Source: Pseudomonas tremae (GTDB lineage Bacteria; Pseudomonadota; Gammaproteobacteria; Pseudomonadales; Pseudomonadaceae). Taken from it: DNA of 64,000 bases. Below are positions 1 through 8,458 of this stretch, one piece after another. The notes beneath the pieces were generated by a model. The model was not told the DNA's origin. It saw nothing but the letters and a program-made list of their open reading frames with translations, and did not search any database. Every line of letters begins with the position of its first letter. Position 1 is the first letter of the stretch. The stretch is taken from contig NZ_LJRO01000181.1 in assembly GCF_001401155.1 (NCBI RefSeq), forward strand, positions 47,131 to 111,130. The letters are read 5' to 3'. The position numbers were made by a program, and so were the translations under genes.

Positions 1-638
1 CCCTGACCCTGGAGCTCGTGGCCATTGCTGTCATTGCCGGGCTTGTTCTCGCCATCCCGCTGGGCATCGCCCGCGCGTCCCGGCTCTGGTCGGTGCGCGC
101 CCTGCCCTACGCCTATATCTTTTTCTTCCGCGGTACCCCGCTGCTGGTGCAGCTGTTTCTGGTCTATTACGGCCTTGCACAGTTCGATGTGGTACGTCAG
201 GGGCCGCTGTGGCCTTACCTGCGCGACCCGTTCTGGTGTGCCGTGATCACCATGACCCTGCACACCGCCGCCTACATCGCGGAAATCCTGCGCGGTGCCA
301 TTCAGGCCGTGCCGGTAGGTGAAGTCGAAGCCGCGCGAGCGCTGGGCATGTCGAAATGGAAGGCGCTGTTCTATATCGTCCTGCCCCGCGCCACCCGCAT
401 AGGCCTGCCCGCCTACAGCAACGAAGTGATCCTGATGCTCAAGGCCAGCGCCCTGGCCAGCACCGTTACGCTGCTGGAACTGACCGGTATGGCGCGCACC
501 ATCATCGCCCGCACCTACATGCCGGTGGAGATTTTCTTCGCCGCCGGGATGTTCTACCTCGTCATGACCTTCGTGCTGGTGCAAGGCTTTCGCCTGCTGG
601 AAAAGCTATTGCGCGTAGACGCAACCCAGGGACGCTGA
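1..638 (+). CDS. Amino-acid ABC transporter permease (HisM/ArtM type), 5' end cut off
   Basis: Inner-membrane permease of a polar amino-acid ABC importer. The reading frame is open from base 3 to a TGA at 636-638, so the N-terminus lies outside the window; the GTG at 18 is only an internal in-frame codon. Visible features are several hydrophobic segments, an 'FFRGTPLLVQLF' stretch and a typical EAA loop around 'EVEAARALGMSKWKALFYIVLPRA', the site that docks on the ATPase. These are characteristic of the His/Glu/Gln/Arg/opine permease family. The next gene starts one base after the stop. The exact substrate cannot be told from this fragment. Confidence 0.85.
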   Translation, partial: LTLELVAIAVIAGLVLAIPLGIARASRLWSVRALPYAYIFFFRGTPLLVQLFLVYYGLAQFDVVRQGPLWPYLRDPFWCAVITMTLHTAAYIAEILRGAIQAVPVGEVEAARALGMSKWKALFYIVLPRATRIGLPAYSNEVILMLKASALASTVTLLELTGMARTIIARTYMPVEIFFAAGMFYLVMTFVLVQGFRLLEKLLRVDATQGR

Positions 639-639
639 T

Positions 640-1911
640 ATGAAAGGTGCTGGCGTTGACCCAACCAGCACCTTGTCACGCGAAACTATCGATATGCCAG
701 CAACCCCAAGCTTGCAGGATGAACACCTCGGCAGCCACTTCGGTGCGCTGGACAGCTTCCTGTTCGCTCATCAGGCCCTGTGGCGACCCAAGCCGTTCAC
801 CCACCTGCGCCTGCCGTGGGAAAGCAAATACCCCGAGCTGGCGCAGTGGCTGCGGCAACGCACACTGGAACAGGCCGACGCCGCACATAATCACCCGGAG
901 CAGCTCGACGCGCCCTTCCCGTTCTCGCAACTGGCTGGCGAAGCTGTTGCGCTTAGCCACGTCGCCGAACTACCGGTTTACCCGCTGGCGCCGGTCGATG
1001 CGCGCATGAGCGTCGATGTGCCGGGGCGCAAATGGCAGCAGATCGAAGCCTTCGCCAGCCATCTCGACATGCGCGACAGCGCGACCCATTGGCTGGACTG
1101 GTGCGCAGGCAAAGGCCATCTGGGCCGGCGCCTGACTGGGCACGGCCAGAGCCTGACCTGCCTGGAGCAAGACCCGGCGCTGATCAAGGCGGGCCTTGCC
1201 CTCAGCGCCCGACAAGGCATCGAGGCGCGTCATGTGTTGCAGGATGTGATGGCCGATGACGCTTGGCGCTGCCTGCAACCGCATCACACGCCAGTCGCGT
1301 TGCACGCCTGCGGTGACCTGCACATTCAATTGATGGAGCTGGCCAGCCAGACCGGTTGCCGGCATATCGCAATCGCGCCGTGCTGTTACAACCGCACCCA
1401 GCAGGAGCACTATCAGCCGCTGTCCAGCGAGGGCAAGGCGTCAGGGCTGAAACTGTCGCGAGACGAACTGGGCCTGCCCTTGAGTGAAACCGTCACGGCA
1501 GGCGCTCGCGTGCGCCGCCAGCGTGATACATCGATGGCCCGTCGCCTGGGCTTCGACCTGCTGCAGCGCAGCTTGCGTGGCGTTGATGAGTACCTGCATA
1601 CGCCGTCGCTGCCTGCATCATGGCTGGACGAGTCTTACGCTGATTATTGCGTTCATTTGGCCAGGCTCAAGCATGTGCCGGCCCCAGGCAAGCAGGACTG
1701 GGCCTGCCTGGAAGCTGCTGGCTGGAAAAGACTGGCCGAAGTGCGCAACCTGGAGCTGCTGCGAAACCTGTTTCGGCGTCCACTGGAAGTCTGGTTGGTG
1801 CTGGACAGGGCTATGTATGTGCAAGAACAGGGTTATAGCGTCAGCGTTGGCGCTTTCTGTGACAGCCAGCTTACCCCTCGCAACCTGCTGATTCTGGCAA
1901 GAAAATCGTAA
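640..1911 (+). CDS. Class I SAM-dependent methyltransferase, METTL25/RRNAD1-like
   Basis: Cytoplasmic methyltransferase of 423 residues. It has a glycine-rich SAM motif 'DWCAGKGHLGRRL' near residues 150-162, followed by 'ALHACGDLH' and 'IAIAPCCYN', the pattern of the Methyltransf_32 (METTL25-like) family, where the Cys-Cys-Tyr-Asn segment sits at the catalytic end. The ATG at 640 has a good ribosome site (AGGGA) and almost touches the permease stop. An internal ATG at 694 has none, so 640 is preferred although residues 1-18 look unstructured. Its substrate is unknown, and the permease linkage may be only translational coupling. Confidence 0.75.
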   Translation: MKGAGVDPTSTLSRETIDMPATPSLQDEHLGSHFGALDSFLFAHQALWRPKPFTHLRLPWESKYPELAQWLRQRTLEQADAAHNHPEQLDAPFPFSQLAGEAVALSHVAELPVYPLAPVDARMSVDVPGRKWQQIEAFASHLDMRDSATHWLDWCAGKGHLGRRLTGHGQSLTCLEQDPALIKAGLALSARQGIEARHVLQDVMADDAWRCLQPHHTPVALHACGDLHIQLMELASQTGCRHIAIAPCCYNRTQQEHYQPLSSEGKASGLKLSRDELGLPLSETVTAGARVRRQRDTSMARRLGFDLLQRSLRGVDEYLHTPSLPASWLDESYADYCVHLARLKHVPAPGKQDWACLEAAGWKRLAEVRNLELLRNLFRRPLEVWLVLDRAMYVQEQGYSVSVGAFCDSQLTPRNLLILARKS

Positions 1912-2161
1912 GGCAAAACACGCGAGTAACCTGTGGATAAGTCTGTTGATGAAAATGTGGATGAGTGCGTTAAAGCTTGGCGCGCCAGTTAATCAAGCCC
2001 CTGATTTTTTCTCGCCATCCTTCTCAATGCCCGCAAAAACAGTGCTTTGCGGCACTTTCAATGCTCTTGCACATATCTGGCCACGCACGCAAATCTTTAT
2101 AGGCCAATTGTGCATAAAGATTTGGTAAAGGCTCTGGCACAGGCTTGTAGCAGGGCTGAAT

Positions 2162-2195
2162 CGTGTACAGGTTGCAGCCTGCACACGATCATTTT
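2162..2195 (+). terminator. Possible weak terminator hairpin
   Basis: CGTGTACAGG and CCTGCACACG form a stem with one mismatch around a six-base loop, followed by ATCATTTT. It lies about 250 bases after the methyltransferase stop and just past the 3' end of the convergent DUF6124 pseudogene. The T-tract is short, so the call is weak. Confidence 0.3.
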
Positions 2196-2206
2196 GACGG
2201 GATGTG

Positions 2207-2532
2207 TCAGGCCTCTTCCACGCACTCCAGCGAACGCTCGATCATGACTTTGGCCATTTCCATCATGTGCACGGAGGCGAACGCCAGATCCGCTGCGAGC
2301 CTTCCATTTCATCGCCAAGTTCGTGAGCAGTGGCCGACGCACATCGGAGAAAGTCCAGTGCATGAATCAATGTCGCTTCCAGGCTTATAAAGTCAAATTT
2401 GCCGTCGTGCGGTTCTTTGGCTGGCCGGGAAGTCGGCAGGTAACATGACATGGCACGCTTGACGACAGCTTTATCCATGACAGGCGCATTACTGAGCGGC
2501 CTGTTGGGCGGATCGGGGGTTACTTTGACCAT
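2207..2532 (-). pseudogene. DUF6124-family protein, frameshifted
   Basis: A small Pseudomonas protein of unknown function resembling the DUF6124 family, whose members usually begin 'M-KVTPxPP' and end with a helical segment near 110-120 residues. The ATG at 2532 follows a clean AGGAGAG ribosome site. The frame reads 'MVKVTPDPPNRP...' to 'DEMEGSQR' and then goes out of frame near 2290. In the neighbouring frame the expected ending continues as 'DLAFASVHMMEMAKVMIERS' to 'LECVEEA' and a TGA at 2207-2209. Adding one base (GG to GGG) restores a 108-residue protein. This is a single-base deletion or, less likely, a sequencing error. Confidence 0.6.
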
Positions 2533-3069
2533 GCTTAGCTCTCTCCTCAATGGAAACTGCCACTTGGTCGCGACTAAACGATTGAGGTGGCAGCTGTACG
2601 AAGGTTAGTCGACCGGGAGCTAAGACCGGCGCACCCGAAGGTGCCCTTACGCACAGCCGCCATAGAGTGCAGGAAGAAAACCTGTACGTGACAGCGACGC
2701 GATACGCCTTAACTCAAATCCGGGCGACTAAACCCGATCGCTGATGTGCAGCGACGGACGGAGAGTAGAAGCACAGATCGAGAGGCGCAAGCGGTCGGGG
2801 ATTCTCTCGGAAATGTCCTTCAAAAGAAAGAGACCAAACCTGCAAAAACCCGCCTGAAGCATTGCAAAAGATGATCTCAGACCACGTGCGCAAAACGCTG
2901 TGGGAGCGAATTTCTTCACGAAGACTGAGCGGATGACATCAGCACACAACGCCCGGCATCCTGGCTGAAGGCAACAGGAGTGGACTTGTCCACGATCTGT
3001 CGGGAACCGACAGTAAGGTAAATAGACACACCACCCCCCGTCCATCAAACACCGAACGGGCAATGCCCT
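2533..3069. other. Intergenic stretch without a recognised gene
   Basis: No reading frame here has both a ribosome site and a recognisable protein. A small GCACC/GGTGC hairpin near 2629-2642 lacks a T-tract. The upstream part should hold the promoter of the DUF6124 pseudogene, but I could not place it with confidence. Confidence 0.4.
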
Positions 3070-4086
3070 TTAAAACTGATCATCCTTCAAACGCGTAAAC
3101 GGCACACTGCGGTTCTGCAACTTGCGCAACGTCAGCTTGTAGGCACTGGACTTGATCTGGCTGCCCATCGGCGTTTCCTCCAGCAAAATACGCCCCGACG
3201 CAAACGCGCAGCCCGTATTCAGCATCCGGTACTTGAGCAGGTACAGCCCAGGGTCCATCTTGGCGAAACTGAACACCGCCCCGGCAGGCACATACGCATG
3301 CCGAAACGCCCTGCGCCCCACCGCATCCGTGACCTTGGCATACACCGCCGACTCCCCGGCCGAGTTATCCACAGTGATCTGCGACCAGCCGTTGTCCTTG
3401 AGCAACGGCATACCCTTCAGATACCCCGGTTTGTCCGGCCAAGGCTCGCCCAACGGATCCAGCCGAGGTAACTCACATTCGGAGGCCGCAGGATCAACCG
3501 TCTTTACCGGGCTGGCCACAGATGGCTCAACGGCAACAGCAGGCAAAGGCTTGACCCACGTCTGCGCAACCGGCACAGGCTCAGGCGGCGCAAATGACTT
3601 GCCCGCATCAGGGTCATACCCCATCCACGCCCCACCTGCGCAAAACACCACGAACAGCAAGGCCCAACGCACCACATGACGGCGACGCTTGCCACTAGGG
3701 GGGGATTTAGAAGAAGAAGGAGCAGCCTTGCCAGCCGCCCCAGGCTGAACCGTGCGCTGAGGCGCAACAGAGCCATGCGCAGCCGCCGAACCATAAACAT
3801 GCACCGTCTGCCCTTTGACTGCCTGCGCCTGCCTGCGACGAGCAGCGTCAGCACGAGCCTTGTACTCATCGGCAGCCAGCTGCGCGTCATACGCCGCACG
3901 CTTGCCCGCATCCGATAGCACATCATGGGACGCATTGACGACGCCCATCATGTCCGAGGCATAGGGATCGGAATTCCTGTCCGGGTGCAGCTTCTGCGCC
4001 AGCTTGCGATAAGCCTTCTTGATCTGCTCAGGAGAGGCATCGCGAGCAACACTCAGCAGCTCGTAATGCGTGGGCGTTCTCTGCAT
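3070..4086 (-). CDS. J-domain (DnaJ-like) membrane protein
   Basis: A 338-residue protein with an N-terminal J domain (about residues 4-65). It carries the HPD signature in 'KLHPDRNSD', the loop that stimulates the ATPase of Hsp70 (DnaK). An Ala/Arg-rich linker follows, then one membrane segment near 'WALLFVVFCAGGAWMGY' and a C-terminal domain that I do not recognise. The likely topology puts the J domain in the cytoplasm and the rest in the periplasm. The frame is open to 4344, but the J domain starts directly at ATG 4086, so that start is chosen; its ribosome site is poor. The client is unknown. Confidence 0.75.
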   Translation of the reverse strand: MQRTPTHYELLSVARDASPEQIKKAYRKLAQKLHPDRNSDPYASDMMGVVNASHDVLSDAGKRAAYDAQLAADEYKARADAARRRQAQAVKGQTVHVYGSAAAHGSVAPQRTVQPGAAGKAAPSSSKSPPSGKRRRHVVRWALLFVVFCAGGAWMGYDPDAGKSFAPPEPVPVAQTWVKPLPAVAVEPSVASPVKTVDPAASECELPRLDPLGEPWPDKPGYLKGMPLLKDNGWSQITVDNSAGESAVYAKVTDAVGRRAFRHAYVPAGAVFSFAKMDPGLYLLKYRMLNTGCAFASGRILLEETPMGSQIKSSAYKLTLRKLQNRSVPFTRLKDDQF

Positions 4087-4198
4087 TGCACTTGCTGTCC
4101 ATGGCCGACTGCCATTTTTGATACAACTGTATCGGCCACAAAAACCCAAACTCCAGCAAAAATGCCACACCCGCGCCCCACAAAAGAAAGCACCACAC
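4028..4198 (-). CDS. Possible small membrane protein overlapping the J-domain gene
   Basis: From a GTG at 4198, a 56-codon frame reads through a strongly hydrophobic stretch ('FLLWGAGVAFLLEFGFLW') into a charged tail ('QKWQSAMDSK') and overlaps the J-domain gene start by 59 bases. The translation looks like one membrane helix plus a short cytoplasmic end. It lies just after a terminator-like hairpin. There is no clear ribosome site and no family I recognise, so it may be chance or the remnant of a longer gene. Confidence 0.25.
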   Translation of the reverse strand: MWCFLLWGAGVAFLLEFGFLWPIQLYQKWQSAMDSKCNAENAHALRAAECCSRCLS

Positions 4199-4231
4199 AG
4201 AAAATGCCCGGATCCACAGGACCCGGGCATT
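4193..4231 (-). terminator. Rho-independent terminator-like hairpin
   Basis: On the minus strand AATGCCCGG and CCGGGCATT pair around an 11-base loop (4203-4231) and run into TTTTCTGT. It would end a transcript coming from 4.3-4.8 kb on the minus strand. No convincing gene is left there, although a 'LALSGC' lipobox-like string at about 4310-4330 hints at a decayed lipoprotein gene. Confidence 0.5.
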
Positions 4232-4813
4232 CCCCTGACATTGATGGAGCCTTCGCGAGCATCCAGACGCACATTCATGCGATTCAGACCCCCATCCTCA
4301 GCCCCACCTTGCGCACAGCCCGACAGGGCCAGACACCGATACAAATATCCTTCAACAGCCCTTCAGCGAATGACCCGCGTGCGGCAAACAACACCCCAAG
4401 CCTGGTTACGATCCATCGCATCACTCATCAGATAATCCTTTATCTGCTGGCTGAAAAGCCAACGACCTACGCTACTGACTCAGTAGCCCGTGCCGTTGAG
4501 AACAAGCCTATGCAAAGCCCCCATCCCGCGCAACAGCCTGAAAACGGGCAATCCTGATCATGATCTGTTGATGCGCCAGATAGCCATCAGCGCCGCACGC
4601 ATCGGTCTGCCCAGCCAGGTTAAAAATCCCCCACCCGTCAGCGCCGAAGTCCTCAATAAAGAGCGACAAAATCGCGCCCAATACCACAGCGCTCACACGC
4701 ACCAAACAGACCAATCCCCATAAACCAAAGGAAACGTCCTGCGTTGCGCTGCGCCCAAGTCCCACTCAAAGCACCAATGGTCGATTTTTTTCAACTGAAT
4801 CAGACAGCTAGGG
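4232..4813. other. Gene-poor stretch with possible decayed minus-strand genes
   Basis: No frame has both a ribosome site and a recognisable product. The minus strand carries two suggestive pieces: a lipobox-like segment near 4320, open from a TTG at 4344 only, and a frame at 4508-4765 with a short hydrophobic run ('SAVVLGAILSLFIEDF'). They may be remains of a membrane protein and a lipoprotein. Confidence 0.3.
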
Positions 4814-4841
4814 TTTACAAGCGCATCAGAAGCTATATACT
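4814..4841 (+). promoter_or_regulatory. Promoter of tRNA-Thr
   Basis: A TTTACA box (4814-4819) and a TATACT box (4836-4841) are 16 bases apart. They end 13 bases before the tRNA, a normal sigma-70 arrangement for a stable RNA. Confidence 0.6.
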
Positions 4842-4854
4842 CGCAGCCCATTAC

Positions 4855-4930
<76 letters not shown>

Positions 4931-4940
4931 TATAAATCAA

Positions 4941-4965
4941 GGGCTTGCAGCGATGCAGGCCTTTT
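4941..4965 (+). terminator. Terminator after tRNA-Thr
   Basis: GGCTTGCA and TGCAGGCC form a stem with one G-T pair around a GCGA loop, followed by TTTT. It starts 11 bases after the tRNA. Confidence 0.6.
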
Positions 4966-5119
4966 GTTTGTCCGCAATACGTAATGCGCCACGTAACAAA
5001 GCTAGCAAGCGAGCCAGCCTTACGTGCGCCCACGTCGAGCTCCAACCGCAGCTACAGACGCTCATGAGCAGTAGAGCGAGACCCTGGCCAACCGCTCGGT
5101 ACGGGGTGCCTCTCTCAAA

Positions 5120-5460
5120 ATTCGAGGGGGCTCAGAAAAAATGTAATATTAGTAATATGGCTCGGGAAAAATGGCTGCAGCCCTTGTAGGTCGTGGCTTG
5201 CAGCGTTTTCAGGCAAAGGTAATATTGAAGCGATACAAAGGCGATATTATTACCTTTACTAAAGCTATATTTTCATTTCCTAAAACCCAATGAATACGGG
5301 GGTTTCAGGAAAATATTACCTTCCATATCGCTTCATATTACCTTCCGATGTAATACGCAGAGGCCAGTAAAACCGTGGCCTCCAGCCTGGGTTCACGGGT
5401 CATATAGCTAATATCGCTCTTTTTGAAAACGCCCTCCCATACCTGAGATGCAACCTCATC
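5120..5460. repeat. AT-rich imperfect palindrome with AAGGTAATAT motifs
   Basis: AAGGTAATATTGAAGCGATA at 5216-5235 is matched in inverted orientation by TATCGCTTCATATTACCTT at 5326-5344. Two further inverted copies of the short AAGGTAAT motif lie near 5249-5256 and 5313-5322. Outside these arms, 5138-5185 and 5395-5430 also resemble each other in inverted orientation; both translate outward to similar ends ('KKCNISNMARE' and 'KKSDISYMTRE'), suggesting that they derive from related coding ends. The role is unknown. It could be a recombination, replication or regulator-binding site of a mobile element. Confidence 0.45.
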
Positions 5461-6393
5461 TAAACACCCTTTTTGGAAAACCCGACTGCAAGGGATGAAA
5501 GCCTGGAGATCGTCACCAGCGCGTGCAATCGTGTGCAATGCCAAAAGGATCCTGAATGCGGCTACAGCGCATGGCCTGCTTGAGTTGTAGAGGTTGGATA
5601 TGATCTGACCGCCGCTGCCTTGGTGCGCAGCTTTGAAACCGGTGTCGATTTGGAAAACTCCCCCCTTCCTCGGTTTTCTAATTTTTCACCCAAGCAGGCC
5701 GGGCCTCCGAGGTTTGCCCCTACCTGCACCGCTATGTCGCTCGCTGTGCAAGGCGCTGACATTTTTCTGCACAAGCTTGCACGTTGTGCAATTGCACCTC
5801 CCCTACGCAACCCCACGGCTGGCTTGGGCTGGAGTATTGCTTTCATCGCATCTGGGTTTGCACAAAAAACAGACGTGGAGCCCGTCGGCGGGAGGGGGAT
5901 AAGCGATTTTTCGCTAAGTTTTTTTTGGAGCGCGCCAATTTAGACGTGCGATATGCTTTGCGCTCTTGACTAAAGAATGAGGTCGGCCTAATACCTAAAC
6001 GTCTTTTGGACCTAAAGAGCATCGTTATGCCTGAGCAGTTCAGAACCGAAGTGAAGCGCTTATTGGCTTCCAACACGGTGCTAGCGTTGCTCATGGCTAC
6101 GCAACCCGCGAAGGAATTTTTACTCCGGTTAGAAACGGCCGGCTTTCATCAGTAGATCACTGAGATGCTTTAAATTGACTTCGATAACCCTATGGCAGAT
6201 TTAATGGGAAAGAAGCGAGACTAGGAGTAGAGCCTGAAGTCAAGGGCTGCCTGACGACTTACCAGCTAGATAGCCTGCTTTGCGCCTTCCAAAAGGAACG
6301 TAATGTCGCTGAAAAATCGGGGTCGGAAATTTGGTCGGTCAACACGACCGCGTGACCTTATGCACCGCCGAACATGGACAGATGAGGTCCGTA
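5461..6393. other. Stretch without a convincing gene, probable mobile-element debris
   Basis: No frame has a ribosome site plus a recognisable product. The + strand frame at 5620-5943 ('SFETGVDLENSPLPRF...') reads as a smooth protein and resembles short hypothetical ORFs I have a vague memory of from other pseudomonads, but it lacks a good start. A 42-codon frame from ATG 6028 ('MPEQFRTEVKRLLASNTVLA...') is too short to judge. The composition turns AT-rich toward 6400. Confidence 0.3.
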
Positions 6394-7710
6394 ATGAGAG
6401 CAAAAAAAAATTCGACATTCCGCTGCGACGACCCTTTTTGGGCGAATGCGTGTGTGGGAAATAACGGAAGCCCGAGCTACGTTGAGTATTCCATAGGTTT
6501 TTCAACAGCAGCTAACGTTCTAATTGATAAGGTCCTAGAGGGAGAAGGCTTGGGGTTATCGGTAGACTACTTGGTATATCCTGTATGTTTCAACATGCGG
6601 CATTCTGTTGAACTAAGACTGAAAGGAGCCATTGACGAACTAATCAAAACAGCGTCTTACAAAGGCCGTAACTTATCTTTTGACTTAGTTGGATCACACG
6701 ACATAGGCAACATATGGAATTTCTTCCGAAAACAATCTGAGGAACTCGACAACCGCTACACCTTAATAAATAGCTCAATCAACCCTACAATATCTGACAT
6801 TGCCGAAATAGATCCTACTGGCCAAACGTTTCGCTATGCTTACAGCAATGAAAGCCAGAAACATCTGACAGACGTTTCGTCAATAAACTTTGTCGTACTT
6901 AAAGAGAAATTTGGGCAATTAGAGAAGCACTTAGACATCCTTCACGATTTAAGCATATGGCTTAGGGACGAATACGCCGAAGGTACATTCACGCGTAAAT
7001 TTTCTAGGCCAATGCTATATAGGCTGGCGAATGAGCTTCCCCCAATGTCATCGTGGGCTGATCCCGGATTCGCTGGAGTGAAGAGACAGCTAATGGAAAA
7101 GTATGAAGTGGGAAGTAATGAGCTAGGTCGCGCGATAAATAAAATCAAAGATCACTACGTCCTCGCATCAAAAATCGGGGACCCGCTTCCGCTCAAGGGT
7201 ATTCGCCTAGAGCAACTGTTAATATTCTTTGATCACTGGATCAAACAGAACCCTCAGCTCCCAGAAGAGGACACATCGGACCTTGGGCTAGACTACTTTG
7301 CAAACAGGAAGTCAATGCTTGCGGAACTTATTTCGCGGGGCGATGCCAGAAAGTTGTTTTGGGAAGAGCTTGAAGGTATCTTGACTCCTGAAGTATTGGC
7401 GGGACTACACGCTCTTTTTTACTTTTCAAACAACAGGCTGTACGTAGAATATTACGACACGGTTTACAGATCCGAGCTAGCGGAAGCCTCCCATCTTTTT
7501 CGTTCGTCAAATGATGAGATAAGAAACAGCTTAACGCACATATTTGATAAAACAAATGCAATGACGAGTATTCTTATTTCGCTTTATGCACTAGGCCATC
7601 AAGTGGCGGCGGAATATATACTTGAGAGGTATGGCATTGAGTCGTTCCACTGGCTTGAAGCAGCAAGGAGCGGAGAGTTATTTGCATATCCACTCTACGC
7701 AGGATATTAG
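6394..7710 (+). CDS. HEPN-like protein, possible defence RNase
   Basis: A 438-residue cytoplasmic protein of a family I cannot name. The N-terminal third ('VDYLVYPVCFNMRHSVELRLKGAIDEL' spread over the region, then a 'SHDIGNIW' string) resembles the helical start of HEPN-type domains. Near the C-terminus 'EIRNSLTHIF' places Arg377 and His382 in the R-N-x3-H pattern that forms the active site of HEPN ribonucleases. Such proteins occur in anti-phage and toxin systems. ATG 6394 is chosen because GAGG precedes it by six bases; the frame itself is open from a TTG at 6331. The gene is much richer in A+T than the backbone and stands alone, suggesting transfer. The function is inferred. Confidence 0.55.
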   Translation: MRAKKNSTFRCDDPFWANACVGNNGSPSYVEYSIGFSTAANVLIDKVLEGEGLGLSVDYLVYPVCFNMRHSVELRLKGAIDELIKTASYKGRNLSFDLVGSHDIGNIWNFFRKQSEELDNRYTLINSSINPTISDIAEIDPTGQTFRYAYSNESQKHLTDVSSINFVVLKEKFGQLEKHLDILHDLSIWLRDEYAEGTFTRKFSRPMLYRLANELPPMSSWADPGFAGVKRQLMEKYEVGSNELGRAINKIKDHYVLASKIGDPLPLKGIRLEQLLIFFDHWIKQNPQLPEEDTSDLGLDYFANRKSMLAELISRGDARKLFWEELEGILTPEVLAGLHALFYFSNNRLYVEYYDTVYRSELAEASHLFRSSNDEIRNSLTHIFDKTNAMTSILISLYALGHQVAAEYILERYGIESFHWLEAARSGELFAYPLYAGY

Positions 7711-7757
7711 GCAAAAAATACCGCCTCCTCCGTATCATTTAATTCCCTAAAGCCTAC

Positions 7758-8444
7758 TTAGAGTGTAATTGATTTCAAGCGTGTGCCCAACTTCGCTGCG
7801 CTAGCTGCGTCAGTTTTGAATGCTACTGCATTACTAGACACGGGGCAGGGTCCATGAGTATGCGCAGCAAGTTGGGCGTTCATATCCTGAACCAAATCAA
7901 TCAGTTCACAAACCACCTAAAAGATCTTCACGCTGCCCGATCCAACCCAGTTTTTCGGAGCCTGCAAACGCTGGTTTTTACCGGCGATGCTCTCACGCAG
8001 ACCCTGAATCCGTTCGTGCATGTCGCCACCCACCGTGGCGTGGTGCTTCTGGCCGACCACTAGGTTCAGGTCACGCCCGGTGGCTTGGTGCAAGTCATCC
8101 ACTGCCGCAAAGCTCGCAGATCCACCCGACAGCAGCTTGAGCGCGCCTAGCGCCTCGATCTTCTTCACGCCATCCACTGACTCGATCGAATGGTCGTCCA
8201 CCGTCCTGGTATGGCTCTGGAAGCTTTCGGTGTTCGTCATGGCGTCGACTTCGCGCTCGATCGCCTGGTTCTGGATCTTGCCATCGGTCTTGCGAAGCCA
8301 GTTACCGTCCGCGTCGACGCGCTGCTGCACCGCGTCACTGTGCTGCCACACCTGGTCGCCCTTGGGCACCTTCGGTACTGTCAGGCCGTGCGGGAGGATC
8401 GTTTGGATGTAGGGTTTATTTGGCAAGCCATACTGAAGTCGCAC
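7758..8444 (-). pseudogene. vgrG 3' part, T6SS spike protein, truncated and with a stop codon
   Basis: This is the C-terminal region of a VgrG spike protein, with strings such as 'SASFAAVDDLHQATGRDLNL' and 'GGDMHERIQGLRESI', then 'APKNWVGSGSVKIF'. At that point a TAG replaces what should be a sense codon (CAG would fit). The same frame continues as 'VVCELIDLVQDMNAQLAAHTHGP' in part and 'KLGTRLKSITL' to the true stop at 7758-7760, so the family's usual tail is intact beyond the nonsense codon. The N-terminal hub and OB domains are absent: the frame begins within 15 bases of the avrPto-like gene's 3' end. It cannot give a working spike. Confidence 0.75.
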
Positions 8445-8458
8445 ACTGCCTGAGGTTA

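Noticed and set aside
2728..3063. 111-codon minus-strand frame
   Set aside because: Cys- and Arg-rich translation without a ribosome site; reads like chance.
5620..5943. + strand frame of 107 codons with a smooth translation
   Set aside because: No ribosome site or good start; described only as possible debris.
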